Below, piece after piece: positions 26,376 to 38,157 of a stretch of 64,000 nucleotides of DNA (position 1 is the stretch's first letter; each line of letters opens with the position of its first letter). Below the pieces are notes generated by a model, which saw nothing but the letters and a program-made list of their open reading frames with translations, was not told the DNA's origin and ran no database searches. The translations under genes were made by a program, and so were the position numbers. Source of the DNA: Nocardioides daeguensis (lineage in GTDB: Bacteria; Actinomycetota; Actinomycetes; Propionibacteriales; Nocardioidaceae); assembly GCF_019192965.1 (NCBI RefSeq), contig NZ_JAHTKU010000011.1, forward strand, positions 62,001-126,000, given 5' to 3'.

Positions 26376-28961
26376 ATGCGTGCGATCCGGAGGTTCACGG
26401 TCCGCCCCGTCCTGCCCGACGCGCTCGCCTCGCTGGGCGAGCTCGCGGCCAACCTGCGCTGGTCCTGGCACCCGCCGACCCAGGCGCTGTTCGCCGACAT
26501 CGATCCCGAGCTGTGGCGCGCCGCCGGGCACGACCCGCTGCGGATGCTCGGCGAGGTCAGCGCGCAGCGGTGGGACGAGCTGGTCGGCGACGAGGACTAC
26601 GTCCGACGGGTGGGGGAGGTGCGGGCCGACCTGGCGTCGTACCTCGCCGAGGACCGCTGGTACCAGCGCGCCCGGTCGGCCGAGCCCGACCGGACCTGGC
26701 CGGCGTCGATCGCCTACTTCTCGCCGGAGTACGGGATCACCGCCGTGCTGCCCCAGTACTCCGGCGGCCTCGGCATCCTCGCCGGTGACCACCTCAAGGC
26801 GGCCAGCGACCTGGGTGTGCCGATCGTCGGGGTCGGGCTGCTCTACCGGCACGGCTACTTCAAGCAGGCGCTCTCGCGTGACGGCTGGCAGCAGGAGAGC
26901 TACCCGGTCCTCGACCCCGACGAGCTGCCGCTGTCGCTGCTCCACGAGCACGACGGCAGCCGGACGACGATCGCGATCCGGATGCCCGACGGCCCGGACC
27001 TGCTCGCGCGGGTGTTCGTGGCCAGTGTCGGCCGGGTGCCGCTGCTGCTGCTCGACACCGACGTCGAGGAGAACCCCGAGGCCTACCGCCTGGTCACCGA
27101 CCGGCTCTACGGCGGCAACACCGAGCACCGCCTGCGTCAGGAGCTGCTGCTCGGGGTGGGCGGGGTCCGCGCGCTCCGGGCGTACTCCCGGATCACCGGT
27201 GCCCCGGCGCCGGAGGTGTTCCACACCAACGAGGGCCACGCCGGGTTCCTCGGCGTGGAGCGGATCCGCGAGCTGAGCGCCGAGAGCGACGTCGACTTCG
27301 CCACTGCGCTGGAGGCGGGGCGCGCGTCGACCGTCTTCACCACGCACACCCCGGTTCCGGCGGGCATCGACCGGTTCCCGCGCACCCTCGTCGAGCAGTA
27401 CCTCGGCGAGCACGGCGCCACCCCGGGCGTGCCCGTCGACCAGGTGCTGGCGCTCGGCGCCGAGGACTACGAGGGCGGCGACCCCGGCGTGTTCAACATG
27501 GCGGTCATGGGATTCCGGCTCGCGCAGCGCGCCAACGGCGTCTCCCAGCTGCACGGCCACGTCAGCCGCGGCATGTTCAACGGCCTGTGGCCGGCCTTCG
27601 ACGAGGCCGAGGTGCCGATCACCTCGATCACCAACGGCGTGCACGCGCCGACCTGGGTCGCGCCCGAGGTCGCCGCGCTCGCCGAGGCGCAGGGCGCCGA
27701 CTACCACGGTGACGATGCGGCCGCGTTCTGGGCGGCCTTCGACAAGGTGCCTGGCACCGAGGTGTGGCGCACCAAGCGGCTGCTGCGCCAGCGGCTCGTC
27801 GACGACGCCCGCCGTCGGTTGCGCAAGTCGTGGGAGAAGCGCGGCGCCTCGCCCGCCGAGCTCGGCTGGATCGACGACGCGCTCGACCCCGACGTGCTGA
27901 CGATCGGCTTCGCGCGCCGGGTGCCGTCGTACAAGCGGCTGACGCTGATGCTGCGCGACCCCGACCGCCTCAAGGCGCTGCTGCTGCACCCCGAGCGCCC
28001 GGTCCAGCTGGTCGTCGCTGGCAAGGCGCACCCCGCCGACGACGGCGGCAAGCGGCTGATCCAGGAGCTGGTCCGCTTCGCCGACGCCGAGGACGTGCGG
28101 CACCGGATCGTGTTCCTGCCCAACTACGACATCGCGCTCGCGCAGCCGCTCTACCCGGGCTGCGACGTGTGGCTCAACAACCCGCTGCGCCCCTACGAGG
28201 CCTGCGGCACCTCGGGCATGAAGGCGGCGCTCAACGGCGGCCTCAACCTGTCGATCCTCGACGGTTGGTGGGACGAGTGGTACGAGCCGGAGTTCGGCTG
28301 GCCGATCCCGTCCGCCGACGGCCTGGAGGACTACTCCGACCAGCGCGACGACCTCGAGGCGGCCGCCCTCTACGACCTGATCGAGAACGAGGTCACGCCG
28401 CGGTTCTACGACCACGACCACGAGGGTGTGCCCGCCGGCTGGGTCGAGATGCTGCGCCACACCTGGGCGAACCTCGGTCCCAAGGTGCTGGCCACCCGGA
28501 TGGTCCGCGACTACGTCGAGCAGCTCTACGCGCCCGCCGCCCACAACGCCCGGGCGCTCGCGGCGGTCGAGAACGGCGCCCGCGACCTCGCCGCCTGGAA
28601 GGCCCACGTGCGCGACGCCTGGGACGGCGTCCGCGTCGAGCACGTCGAGGCCGAGGGCATCGGCGACGTCGCCGAGGTCGGCGCCGTGCTCCACGTCCGC
28701 TCCTACGTCGCCCTCGGCGACCTGGCGCCGCACGACGTCGAGGTCCAGCTGGTCCACGGCCGGGTCGACGCCGAGGACGACATCGTCGCCGCGTCCGTCG
28801 TCCCGCTCCGCCTGGTCGAGTCGTACGACGGCGGCCGGCACCGCTTCGACGGCGACGTCGAGCTCGGCCGCTCCGGCCCGTTCGGCTACACCGTCCGGGT
28901 GCTCCCGGCGAACCCGCTGCTCGTCGCGCCCGCCGAGTTGGGGGTCGTCGCCCTCGCCTGA
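26376..28961 (+). CDS. glgP: Alpha-glucan (glycogen) phosphorylase, short type
   Basis: An 861-residue phosphorylase of the actinobacterial/archaeal type that releases glucose 1-phosphate from alpha-1,4-glucan. The N-terminus (LPDALASLGELAANLRWSW) is typical of this subgroup. YSGGLGILAGDHLKAASDLG lies near residue 140. The PLP-binding segment EACGTSGMKAALNGG carries Lys616. ATG 26376 is chosen because TACCGT lies 6 nt upstream and homology begins here; the frame is open upstream. It stands alone on the plus strand between the glgE operon and glgX and completes the degradative arm. Confidence 0.94.
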   Translation: MRAIRRFTVRPVLPDALASLGELAANLRWSWHPPTQALFADIDPELWRAAGHDPLRMLGEVSAQRWDELVGDEDYVRRVGEVRADLASYLAEDRWYQRARSAEPDRTWPASIAYFSPEYGITAVLPQYSGGLGILAGDHLKAASDLGVPIVGVGLLYRHGYFKQALSRDGWQQESYPVLDPDELPLSLLHEHDGSRTTIAIRMPDGPDLLARVFVASVGRVPLLLLDTDVEENPEAYRLVTDRLYGGNTEHRLRQELLLGVGGVRALRAYSRITGAPAPEVFHTNEGHAGFLGVERIRELSAESDVDFATALEAGRASTVFTTHTPVPAGIDRFPRTLVEQYLGEHGATPGVPVDQVLALGAEDYEGGDPGVFNMAVMGFRLAQRANGVSQLHGHVSRGMFNGLWPAFDEAEVPITSITNGVHAPTWVAPEVAALAEAQGADYHGDDAAAFWAAFDKVPGTEVWRTKRLLRQRLVDDARRRLRKSWEKRGASPAELGWIDDALDPDVLTIGFARRVPSYKRLTLMLRDPDRLKALLLHPERPVQLVVAGKAHPADDGGKRLIQELVRFADAEDVRHRIVFLPNYDIALAQPLYPGCDVWLNNPLRPYEACGTSGMKAALNGGLNLSILDGWWDEWYEPEFGWPIPSADGLEDYSDQRDDLEAAALYDLIENEVTPRFYDHDHEGVPAGWVEMLRHTWANLGPKVLATRMVRDYVEQLYAPAAHNARALAAVENGARDLAAWKAHVRDAWDGVRVEHVEAEGIGDVAEVGAVLHVRSYVALGDLAPHDVEVQLVHGRVDAEDDIVAASVVPLRLVESYDGGRHRFDGDVELGRSGPFGYTVRVLPANPLLVAPAELGVVALA

Positions 28962-28968
28962 CTCCGTC

Positions 28969-29253
28969 GGTGGCCGAGGTGCGAGGCCGCCCGCGGTCGA
29001 GTGCGCTGCCGGTGGTTGAGGTGCGAGGCCGCCCGCGGCCGAGTGCGCTGCCGGTGGTTGAGGTGCGAGGCCGCCCGCGGCCGAGCCTCGAAACCGCCGG
29101 ACCGACCTCGCGAACCCGCCTGCGGTGGGCTCGTCGGATCGGGTGGTTTCGAGGCTCCTCGCTGGCGCTCGTCGCACCTCAACCACCGGAGTGCTGGGGC
29201 TCGTCGCGCCTCAACCACCGGAGGGCTGGCACTGGTCGCGCCTCGACCACCGG
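28969..29253. repeat. Intergenic repeat cluster: three 42-bp direct units and inverted copies
   Basis: Units starting at 28969, 29011 and 29053 share GGTGGTTGAGGTGCGAGGCC (the first is diverged). From about 29143 to 29253 the same words recur in inverted orientation (GGTTTCGAGGCTCCTCGC, then three ACCTC/GCCTC-AACCACC ends). The block fills the whole glgP-glgX gap, between convergent genes. It belongs to the same family as the array at 41303-41535. Confidence 0.88.
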
Positions 29254-29256
29254 ATC

Positions 29257-31365
<2,109 letters not shown>

Positions 31366-31507
31366 CCGGCCATTGTGCCCGGGCACGGTGACGGCGTGCC
31401 CAAAGGGCGGGTTCAGGTGACCGCAGCGGTCCGGGCGCGGCAGAATGCGGCAGGGGACGGGGTCCCCACCTCACCTTGAGGGACCGGTACGTGACGAGAG
31501 GGAGCAG

Positions 31508-32293
31508 ATGACTGCGGAGTTCGTGCGCCTGGAGGTTGCCGACGGGGTCGGGACGATCCGGCTCGACCGGGCCAAGGCGATGAACGCGATCAGCATCCAG
31601 GTCCAAGACGAGCTGGCGCTCGCCGCGGCCGAGGCCACCGACCGCAGCGACGTCCGCGCGGTGGTCGTGTGGGGCGGCGAGAAGGTCTTCGCCGCCGGCA
31701 ACGACGTCAAGGAGATGGCCGACATGTCCTACACGGACATGGTCGACCGCGTGCAGAAGCTGCAGGACGCCGTCAACGCGGTGGCGCGGATCCCGAAGCC
31801 GGTGGTCGCGGCCGTCAACGGCTACGCCCTCGGTGGCGGCTGCGAGCTCGCGCTGGCCGCCGACGTGCGCTTCGCCGCCGACAATGCGGTGCTCGGCCAG
31901 CCCGAGGTCCTGCTCGGCATCATCCCCGGCGCCGGGGGTACCCAGCGGCTGCCCCGGCTCGTCGGCCCCAGCAAGGCCAAGGACCTGCTCTACACCGGTC
32001 GCTTCGTGAAGGCCGAGGAGGCGCTCGCGATCGGCCTGGTCGACCGCGTGGTCCCCGCTGCCGACGTGTACGCCGAGGCGGTGGCCTGGGCCTCGAAGTT
32101 CGCCACCGCGGCGCCGTACGCGCTGCGGGCGATCAAGGAGACCGTCGACCGCGGCCTCGAGGTCGACATCGAGACCGGCCTGCAGGTCGAGCGGCACAGC
32201 TTCGCGGCGATCTTCGCGACCGGCGACAGCCGCACCGGCATGCAGTCGTTCATCGAGAACGGGCCGGGCAAGGCCACCTTCGAGGGGCGGTGA
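31508..32293 (+). CDS. Enoyl-CoA hydratase/isomerase-family protein
   Basis: A 261-residue crotonase-fold protein, probably hydrating trans-2-enoyl-CoA in beta-oxidation. The two oxyanion-hole segments are intact (EKVFAAGNDVKEMA and GYALGGGCELALAADVRFA), and the catalytic region PEVLLGIIPGAGGTQRLPRLVG keeps the Glu residues of true hydratases. Purine-rich GAGAGGGAG precedes the ATG. The stop overlaps or abuts the next small gene. Proximity to etfBA fits a fatty-acid oxidation role; chain-length preference is not visible. Confidence 0.9.
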   Translation: MTAEFVRLEVADGVGTIRLDRAKAMNAISIQVQDELALAAAEATDRSDVRAVVVWGGEKVFAAGNDVKEMADMSYTDMVDRVQKLQDAVNAVARIPKPVVAAVNGYALGGGCELALAADVRFAADNAVLGQPEVLLGIIPGAGGTQRLPRLVGPSKAKDLLYTGRFVKAEEALAIGLVDRVVPAADVYAEAVAWASKFATAAPYALRAIKETVDRGLEVDIETGLQVERHSFAAIFATGDSRTGMQSFIENGPGKATFEGR

Positions 32294-32298
32294 CTGCG

Positions 32299-32685
32299 AT
32301 GAGCTCCAGCGACGAGCCGAAGACCGCGGCCGGCGAGGCCGCCGGCCGCGATGCCCCGGCACCGCCGGTCAGCCGTTCGCTGAGCGCCGCGCGGATGCGC
32401 GACAACGTCGCCCGCGTCGTGTGGATCGTCTGCATGAGCCTCGCCCTGGTGCTCGCCGTCGCGGCGTTCACGTACGCCCTGGAGGCCAACGAGGACAACG
32501 GTCTGGTCAAGCTGGTGCGTGACCTCGCCGACGTCTTCGACCTCAGCTTCTTCGACCTCGACAACCCGGTGAAGGCGTTCGAGGGCAAGAACGCCGGGGT
32601 CAAGACCGCGTTGTTCAACTACGGCCTCGCCTCGGTGGTCTACCTCGTGATCGGACGGGCGCTCGAGCGCGTCATCCGCCCGTGA
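32299..32685 (+). CDS. Two-helix membrane protein of unknown function
   Basis: A 128-residue protein: a hydrophilic Ala/Pro/Glu-rich N-terminus, one transmembrane helix at about residues 38-57 (VVWIVCMSLALVLAVAAFTY), an acidic middle (LVKLVRDLADVFDLSFFDL), and a second hydrophobic segment near 105-120. No family was recognised. It follows the hydratase immediately: an alternative GTG at 32290 would overlap that stop (GTGA), implying coupled translation. etfB begins about 155 nt downstream with its own promoter. Confidence 0.65.
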   Translation: MSSSDEPKTAAGEAAGRDAPAPPVSRSLSAARMRDNVARVVWIVCMSLALVLAVAAFTYALEANEDNGLVKLVRDLADVFDLSFFDLDNPVKAFEGKNAGVKTALFNYGLASVVYLVIGRALERVIRP

Positions 32686-32740
32686 GGTCCCTGTGGCGGA
32701 CGCCACGTGGACCAGGGTCCCGCCGCTGGTGACCGGGCGG

Positions 32741-32840
32741 TAGCCTGCGAGACGCTGTCCTCAGCGGACCAGAGCTGTTCCCTGCCCGATCACGCGGCAG
32801 GGCTCACGTTGCACAGGAAGGGGCCGGTCCGGCCACAACC
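32741..32840 (+). promoter_or_regulatory. etfB promoter and structured 5' leader
   Basis: TAGCCT at 32741-32746 is a good -10 about 95 nt before etfB. The leader has a 7-bp stem (CCCTGCC at 32780-32786 with 32796-32802). A second stem (GGCCGG 32822-32827 with 32829-32834) directly follows the purine-rich AGGAAGGGG. This contrasts with the leaderless starts elsewhere in the window. Confidence 0.5.
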
Positions 32841-33641
32841 ATGACTCTCTCCAACATTGTCGTTCTTGTGAAGTACGTCCCCGACGCCACGGGTGACCGG
32901 AAGTTCGAGGCGGACAACACTGTCGACCGCGTCGGTGTCGACGGTCTCCTCTCCGAGCTCGACGAGTACGCGGTCGAGCAGGCCCTCCAGATCAAGGAGA
33001 AGCGCGCCGACGAGGAGATCACCGTCACCGCGCTGACCGTGGGCCCGGCCGAGGCCGAGGCCGCGGTCCGCAAGGCGCTGCAGATGGGTGCCGACAAGGC
33101 GGTCCACGTGCAGGACGACGCGATCGCCGGCTCGGACGCCGTCGCGACCTCGCTCGTGCTCGCCAAGGCGATCGAGAAGATCGGTGTCCCGGAGCTCGTC
33201 GTCGGCGGCCTCGCGTCCACCGACGGTGGCCTGAGCGTCGTTCCCGCGATGCTCGCCGAGCGCCTCGGCCTGCCGCAGGTCACCCTCGCGGCCGTCGTCG
33301 AGACCCAGGGCGACCAGGTCCGCATCAAGCGTGACGGCGACACCGCCACCGAGGTCATCGGCGGCACCCTGCCGCTCGTCCTCTCGGTCACCGACCAGTC
33401 GGGCGAGGCGCGCTACCCCTCCTTCAAGGGCATCATGGCCGCGAAGAAGAAGCCGCTGGAGTCGCTCACCCTCGCCGACATCGGCGTGGACGCCTCCGAG
33501 GTCGGCCTCGACGCCGCGTGGACGAAGGTCGAGTCCGTGACCGCCCGTCCCGCGCGCACCGCCGGCGAGATCGTCAAGGACGAGGACGGCTCGGGCGCCA
33601 CGGCGCTGGTCGACTTCCTCGCGTCGAAGAAGTTCATCTGA
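32841..33641 (+). CDS. etfB: Electron transfer flavoprotein, beta subunit
   Basis: A 266-residue ETF beta (FixA) subunit, which carries AMP and forms a heterodimer with EtfA to pass electrons from acyl-CoA dehydrogenases toward the quinone pool. It opens with IVVLVKYVPDATGDRKF, and the segment EYAVEQALQIKEK is typical. AVRKALQMGADKAVHVQD forms part of the nucleotide-binding region. etfA follows 12 nt downstream. The ATG is preceded by a long leader rather than an immediate -10. Confidence 0.96.
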   Translation: MTLSNIVVLVKYVPDATGDRKFEADNTVDRVGVDGLLSELDEYAVEQALQIKEKRADEEITVTALTVGPAEAEAAVRKALQMGADKAVHVQDDAIAGSDAVATSLVLAKAIEKIGVPELVVGGLASTDGGLSVVPAMLAERLGLPQVTLAAVVETQGDQVRIKRDGDTATEVIGGTLPLVLSVTDQSGEARYPSFKGIMAAKKKPLESLTLADIGVDASEVGLDAAWTKVESVTARPARTAGEIVKDEDGSGATALVDFLASKKFI

Positions 33642-33653
33642 GGAGCCTGATCC

Positions 33654-34616
33654 ATGTCTGAAGTTCTCGTTCTGGTCGACCACGTCGACGGCGCGGTCCG
33701 CAAGCCCACCTACGAGCTGCTCGCGATCGCCAAGCGCATCGGTTCCCCCTCGGCCGTCTTCATCGGCGGTGCCGACAAGGCCGCTGCCGCCGCCGACGCG
33801 GTCAAGGCCTACGGCGCCGACAAGGTCTACGTCGTCGACGACGCCGAGATCAAGGGCTACCTCGTGGCCCCCAAGGCCGAGGTGCTCCAGCAGCTCGCCG
33901 AGAAGACCTCGCCGGCCGCGATCCTGCTCCCGGCCTCGGCCGAAGGCAAGGAGATCGCCGGCCGCCTCGCGATCAAGCTCTCCTCGGGCCTGATCACCGA
34001 CGCCGTCGACGTCCAGGTGAACGGTGGCGAGATCGTCACCACCCAGTCGGTCTTCGCCGGCAACTTCACCGTCGACGCCAAGGTCGTCAAGGGCACGCCG
34101 ATCATCGCGGTCAAGCCCAACGCCGCCGCTCCCGAGGAGGGTGCGGGCGCCGGTGCCGTCGAGCAGTTCGCCGCCGCGATCTCCGACGCTGCCAAGACCG
34201 CCCAGATCGTGGCCTCGCAGCCGCGCCAGGCCACCGGTCGTCCCGAGCTCACCGAGGCCGCGATCGTGGTCTCCGGCGGTCGTGGCACCGGCGGTGACTT
34301 CACCGCGGTCGAGGGCCTCGCCGACGCGCTCGGTGCCGCGGTCGGCGCCTCGCGTGCCGCGGTCGACTCCGGCTGGAAGCCGCACACCTTCCAGGTCGGC
34401 CAGACCGGCAAGGTCGTCTCGCCGCAGCTGTACGTCGCCAACGGCATCTCCGGTGCGATCCAGCACCGCGCCGGCATGCAGACCTCGAAGACCATCGTGG
34501 CCGTCAACAAGGACGAGGAGGCCCCGATCTTCGAGCTCGTCGACTTCGGCGTCGTGGGCGACCTCCACACCGTCCTCCCGGCCGCGACCGCGGAGATCGA
34601 GAAGCGCAAGGGCTGA
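33654..34616 (+). CDS. etfA: Electron transfer flavoprotein, alpha subunit
   Basis: A 320-residue ETF alpha (FixB) subunit. The N-terminal domain ([20 protein letters not shown]) packs against EtfB. The C-terminal FAD domain shows [13 protein letters not shown], the FAD segment [20 protein letters not shown] and [20 protein letters not shown]. It partners the adjacent etfB. Transcription should stop at the hairpin at 34635-34668. Length and motifs are complete. Confidence 0.96.
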   Translation: MSEVLVLVDHVDGAVRKPTYELLAIAKRIGSPSAVFIGGADKAAAAADAVKAYGADKVYVVDDAEIKGYLVAPKAEVLQQLAEKTSPAAILLPASAEGKEIAGRLAIKLSSGLITDAVDVQVNGGEIVTTQSVFAGNFTVDAKVVKGTPIIAVKPNAAAPEEGAGAGAVEQFAAAISDAAKTAQIVASQPRQATGRPELTEAAIVVSGGRGTGGDFTAVEGLADALGAAVGASRAAVDSGWKPHTFQVGQTGKVVSPQLYVANGISGAIQHRAGMQTSKTIVAVNKDEEAPIFELVDFGVVGDLHTVLPAATAEIEKRKG

Positions 34617-34634
34617 GCCGCCCGCTCACCCGGC

Positions 34635-34668
34635 CGCGGGACGTCGTACTCCGGTACGGCGTCCCGCG
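34635..34668 (+). terminator. etfBA terminator hairpin
   Basis: Arms CGCGGGACG (34635-34643) and its complement (34660-34668) enclose an inner stem of GTAC words. It starts 19 nt after the etfA stop and is followed by the short T-run of GCATTTC. Confidence 0.75.
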
Positions 34669-34690
34669 CTGCATTTCGCCCGGCCGGCAC

Positions 34691-34828
34691 GTGCGGCGGT
34701 GCGCTGTAACACGCTGTCCACCCGACTACCTCGCGGTTCTCAGCGGCGACACGCCGTAGGGAGGCCTACTTCTCGCCGACAACCGCCGACCAGACAGGTG
34801 GACAGCGTGTTACATGACGCCGCCGCAC
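34691..34828. repeat. 138-bp nested inverted-repeat element
   Basis: An 18-bp perfect inverted repeat (TGTAACACGCTGTCCACC at 34705-34722, complement at 34797-34814) is flanked, after a 3-nt mismatch, by a further 11-bp stem (34691-34701 with 34818-34828). Inside the 74-bp spacer are more pairs: GCGGTT with AACCGC, CGGCGA with TCGCCG, and GTAGG with CCTAC. It has no ORF of note. It may be a MITE-like element or a structured RNA. Confidence 0.8.
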
Positions 34829-34895
34829 CCGCCGCCAGCGCGCCCATCGCCCGCACGGTTTCGTCCATTAAATGCAGTCGTTTAGTGTTCTTCGA

Positions 34896-36125
34896 GTGAA
34901 AAACCTCGCCGCTGCGCTCCTGGTGCTGACCGCCCTGCTGCTCGGACTCGTCGCCCCCGCCCCGGCCGCGCGGGCCGACGACACCTGGCTGCCCACGACG
35001 GGGCCGACCTTCAACGACCCGACGGGCGGGTTCAAGGCGCGCACCAAGGTGGTCAGGCGGGTGCACGAGGCGATCCGGCACACCCCGCCCGGCGCCACGA
35101 TCCGGATCGCGACGTACAACATCGACCGCTCCGACACCGCACGGCTGCTGGTGGCGGCCCACCGGCGCGGCGTCCACGTGCAGATCGTCGTGAACGACAA
35201 CATCGTCGGCCGGGTGATCCGCGGCCTGCGCAGCCGGTTGGGCGACGACCGCAGGGCGCAGAGCTTCCTCCACGTCTGCACCAGCGCCTGCCGCAACGGC
35301 TCGCGCACCGGCAACCTGCACATGAAGGTCTACTCCTTCAGCCAGACCGGCGCCGCGCGCTCGGTCGTGATCAGCAGCTCGAGCAACCTCGGGTACGGCG
35401 CCGCGGCCGGCCAGTGGAACGACGCGCTGACCGTCAGCGGCGACGACGCGCTCTTCGCCGCGTGGACCACCGTCTTCGGTCAGCTCAAGCGCGACCGGAC
35501 GGCGAAGCCACGGCACCTGGAGTACGACGGCGAGACCGTCGGCGCGGACTTCCAGCGGGTCCTGCTCCGGCGGGCGACGGGCGACCCGCAGCTCCAGCGG
35601 CTGCGCCGGGTCGACTGCGCCGCCCCGGCCGGGTTCGGCGACGGCCAGGGGCACAGCGTGGTCCGGGTCAACATGTACGCCTGGTACGCCGGCCGCGGGG
35701 AGGCGCTGGCCCGCGAGCTGGCCTCGATGCGGGCCGAGGGCTGCGACATCGCGGTCGTCGGCTCGGTGGTGAGCGGGCCGGTGGTCCGGATCCTGCAGAA
35801 GGCCGGGATCCCGGTCCGGATCGCCGACTGGGACTGGGGCGAGAAGCTGTCGACCGCCGGCGACGAGATCGTCTTCGGCGCCCGCTGCTACTCGCACCTG
35901 AAGTACGTCACGGTCGACGGGACCTTCCGCGGAGCCGGCACCCACGTGGTGTGGACCGGCTCGGAGAACTGGTCGCCGCCCGGCCTGAGCAGCGACGAGG
36001 TCACCTTCGAGGTGCACGACCCCGCCGTCGTGGCGGCGTACGACGCCCAGTGGCACAAGATGTTCGCCAGCACCCGGATCACCCACAAGCCCGGCATCCA
36101 GCCCAAGAGCCGCCCCTGTGCCTGA
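34896..36125 (+). CDS. Secreted phospholipase D-like protein
   Basis: A 409-residue exported protein with two HKD-type half-sites. The signal peptide is about residues 1-30 ([17 protein letters not shown], then AARADD). The first half-site is NLHMKVYSF with SSSSNLG downstream; the second is [12 protein letters not shown] with WTGSENWS downstream. Both lack the Asp of a classical HxKx4D motif in an obvious position, so phosphodiesterase activity is plausible but not certain. GTG 34896 is favoured (TAGTGT at 34883-34888, 7 nt upstream); ATG 34872 would lengthen the n-region. The stop lies 19 nt before proA. Confidence 0.78.
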   Translation: MKNLAAALLVLTALLLGLVAPAPAARADDTWLPTTGPTFNDPTGGFKARTKVVRRVHEAIRHTPPGATIRIATYNIDRSDTARLLVAAHRRGVHVQIVVNDNIVGRVIRGLRSRLGDDRRAQSFLHVCTSACRNGSRTGNLHMKVYSFSQTGAARSVVISSSSNLGYGAAAGQWNDALTVSGDDALFAAWTTVFGQLKRDRTAKPRHLEYDGETVGADFQRVLLRRATGDPQLQRLRRVDCAAPAGFGDGQGHSVVRVNMYAWYAGRGEALARELASMRAEGCDIAVVGSVVSGPVVRILQKAGIPVRIADWDWGEKLSTAGDEIVFGARCYSHLKYVTVDGTFRGAGTHVVWTGSENWSPPGLSSDEVTFEVHDPAVVAAYDAQWHKMFASTRITHKPGIQPKSRPCA

Positions 36126-36144
36126 CGCTCCTATCCTTGGTGTC

Positions 36145-37416
36145 ATGACTGCCGAGGTCGAGGTCCGCCAGGTCGCCCAGCGTGCCAGGGTCGCCAGCCG
36201 CTCGCTGGCGTTGGCGACGCGCGCCCAGAAGGACGCCACGCTGCACGCCATGGCCGACGCCCTGCTGGCGCGTGCCGACGAGATCCTCGCCGGCAACGCC
36301 GAGGACGTGGCCCGCGCAGAGGCCCCTTCGACAGGCTCAGGACAAGCGCCGCTAGCGGCCAACATCATCGACCGGCTCCGGCTGACCACCGAACGGCTCG
36401 AGGGCATGGCCCAGGGCCTGCGCGAGGTCGCCGGCCTGGCCGACCCGGTCGGCGAGGTGGTCCGCGGCAGCCTGCTGGCCAACGGCCTCGAGCTGCGCCA
36501 GGTGCGGGTCCCGTTCGGCGTCGTCGGCATGATCTACGAGGCCCGGCCCAACGTGACCGCCGACGCCGCCGGCATCTGCCTCAAGTCCGGCAACGCCGTG
36601 CTGCTGCGCGGCAGCTCGTCCGCGCGCTCCAGCAACGCCGCCATCGTCGCGGTGCTCCGCGACGCGATCACCGAGTCCGGCCTCGAGGCGGACGTCGTCC
36701 AGCTCGTCCCCGGCGAGACCCATGACAGCGTCAAGGCCCTGATGCGTGCCCGCGGCCAGGTCGACGTGCTGATCCCGCGCGGGGGAGCGGGCCTGATCCA
36801 GTCGGTCGTCAACGAGTCCACGGTCCCCGTGATCGAGACCGGCGTCGGCAACTGCCACGTGTACGTCGACCGCGCCGCCGACCTCGACAAGGCGCTGGCC
36901 ATCGTGCTCAACGCCAAGACCCACCGCACCAGCGTCTGCAACGCCGCCGAGTCGCTGCTCGTGCACGCGGAGGTGGCCGACGCGTTCCTGCCGCGCGTGG
37001 TGGCGGCGCTGCAGGGCGAGGGCGTCACCATCCACGGCGACGCCACCTTCGGCGCCCACGACGGGGTCGTCGCGGCCACCGATGACGACTGGGCGACCGA
37101 GTATCTCTCGCTCGACATCGCCGCTCGCGTCGTACCGGACCTCGACGGGGCGCTCGAGCACATCCGCACCTGGTCGAGTGGTCACTCCGACGCGATCGTC
37201 ACCGAGGACCTCGCCGCCTCGCGGCGCTTCGTGGCCGAGGTCGACTCAGCCGCGGTGCTGGTCAACGCCTCGACCCGGTTCACCGACGGCGGCGAGTTCG
37301 GCTTCGGCGCCGAGATCGGGATCAGCACCCAGAAGCTGCACGCCCGCGGCCCGATGGGCCTGCCCGAGATGACCTCGACCAAGTACGTCGTCATCGGCGA
37401 CGGCCACGTCCGCTGA
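36145..37416 (+). CDS. proA: Gamma-glutamyl phosphate reductase
   Basis: A 423-residue NADPH-dependent enzyme that reduces gamma-glutamyl phosphate to glutamate semialdehyde in proline synthesis. Visible are [31 protein letters not shown], and the catalytic-Cys region [23 protein letters not shown] at 36132-36137 lies 7 nt before the ATG. Between [10 protein letters not shown] and ANIIDRL there is an extra [11 protein letters not shown] encoded by a REP-like repeat (36324-36346), in frame and absent from typical ProA. The 3' end is overlapped by the convergent DMT transporter. proB is not in the window. Confidence 0.95.
   Translation: MTAEVEVRQVAQRARVASRSLALATRAQKDATLHAMADALLARADEILAGNAEDVARAEAPSTGSGQAPLAANIIDRLRLTTERLEGMAQGLREVAGLADPVGEVVRGSLLANGLELRQVRVPFGVVGMIYEARPNVTADAAGICLKSGNAVLLRGSSSARSSNAAIVAVLRDAITESGLEADVVQLVPGETHDSVKALMRARGQVDVLIPRGGAGLIQSVVNESTVPVIETGVGNCHVYVDRAADLDKALAIVLNAKTHRTSVCNAAESLLVHAEVADAFLPRVVAALQGEGVTIHGDATFGAHDGVVAATDDDWATEYLSLDIAARVVPDLDGALEHIRTWSSGHSDAIVTEDLAASRRFVAEVDSAAVLVNASTRFTDGGEFGFGAEIGISTQKLHARGPMGLPEMTSTKYVVIGDGHVR
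36324..36346 (+). repeat. REP-like repeat inserted in proA
   Basis: The core TTCGACAGGCTCAGGACA belongs to a short repeat found dispersed in many GC-rich genomes. It is followed by a perfect 12-bp palindrome GCCGCTAGCGGC at 36348-36359. It encodes about eight extra residues in ProA without breaking the frame. A diverged complementary copy lies in mak at 20761-20783. Confidence 0.8.
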
Positions 37417-38157
37417 CGCCAGGCGCCACAGTCCCCAGCCCATCGCGGCCAGGGCGAGCACCGACACCGCGGTCGACGCCGGCGTGCGGTGCGGCACCTC
37501 GCCGAGCACGAGGTGCGCGAAGGCGAGAGTGAGCAGGCAGTTCACGACGTTGAGCACGGGCATCGACGCCGACAGCCGGGCGGCCCGGTAGGCGAGCTGG
37601 TTGACCACCACCCCGCCGACGCCGCAGGCCGCGAGCGCGACGTACAGCCGGTCGGCCTCGACCAGCACGGACATCAGCGCGAACAGGATCCCCGAGGCGC
37701 TGCCGAGCAGGAACGCCCGCCCGGCCGGCTGCGGCACGCCGCTCGCCACCGCGATCAGCAGCGCCGCCACCGCTGCGCAGGCGCCGACCGCGACGACCAG
37801 CTGCCCCGTGTCCACCGGCGTGGCGCTCTCGCGGGCGTCGGTGGCCAGCAGCAGCGCGGCGATCGCGAGCCCCGTGACTCCGACGGCGGCCACCTCGGTC
37901 CGTGCGGGGCGGGCCCGGGCCAGGGCCGCCCGGAGCGGTACGGCGAGCACGATGCCCAGGATCGCGATCGGCTGCACCAGTCCGATCGGGCCGTGGTCGA
38001 GCGCCAGTACGTGGAAGGTGAATCCCACCGGTCCGAGCACCGCTGCCAGGAGCAGCGCCACCAGTGGTGCACGAGTCGCGGCGAGGTGCTGCGTCGACGT
38101 CGACACCGCCGTCGTCAGCGCGCTCGCGAGCGCGAACGCCACGGCCAGCCAGATCAC
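37246..38157 (-). CDS. DMT-family membrane transporter
   Basis: A 303-residue protein with about nine or ten hydrophobic helices over residues 1-255 ([41 protein letters not shown]), typical of DMT proteins with EamA-like repeats. The substrate is unknown. The last ~50 residues (after [10 protein letters not shown]) are hydrophilic and lie on the antisense of proA's 3' end; the frame runs 171 nt into proA before a stop, so the tail may be a product of stop loss. GTG 38157 is 6 nt from TAGCCT (complement of 38164-38169). Divergent from the phosphatidyltransferase gene. Confidence 0.78.
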   Translation of the reverse strand: MIWLAVAFALASALTTAVSTSTQHLAATRAPLVALLLAAVLGPVGFTFHVLALDHGPIGLVQPIAILGIVLAVPLRAALARARPARTEVAAVGVTGLAIAALLLATDARESATPVDTGQLVVAVGACAAVAALLIAVASGVPQPAGRAFLLGSASGILFALMSVLVEADRLYVALAACGVGGVVVNQLAYRAARLSASMPVLNVVNCLLTLAFAHLVLGEVPHRTPASTAVSVLALAAMGWGLWRLASADVAVADDDVLGRGHLGQAHRAAGVQLLGADPDLGAEAELAAVGEPGRGVDQHRG

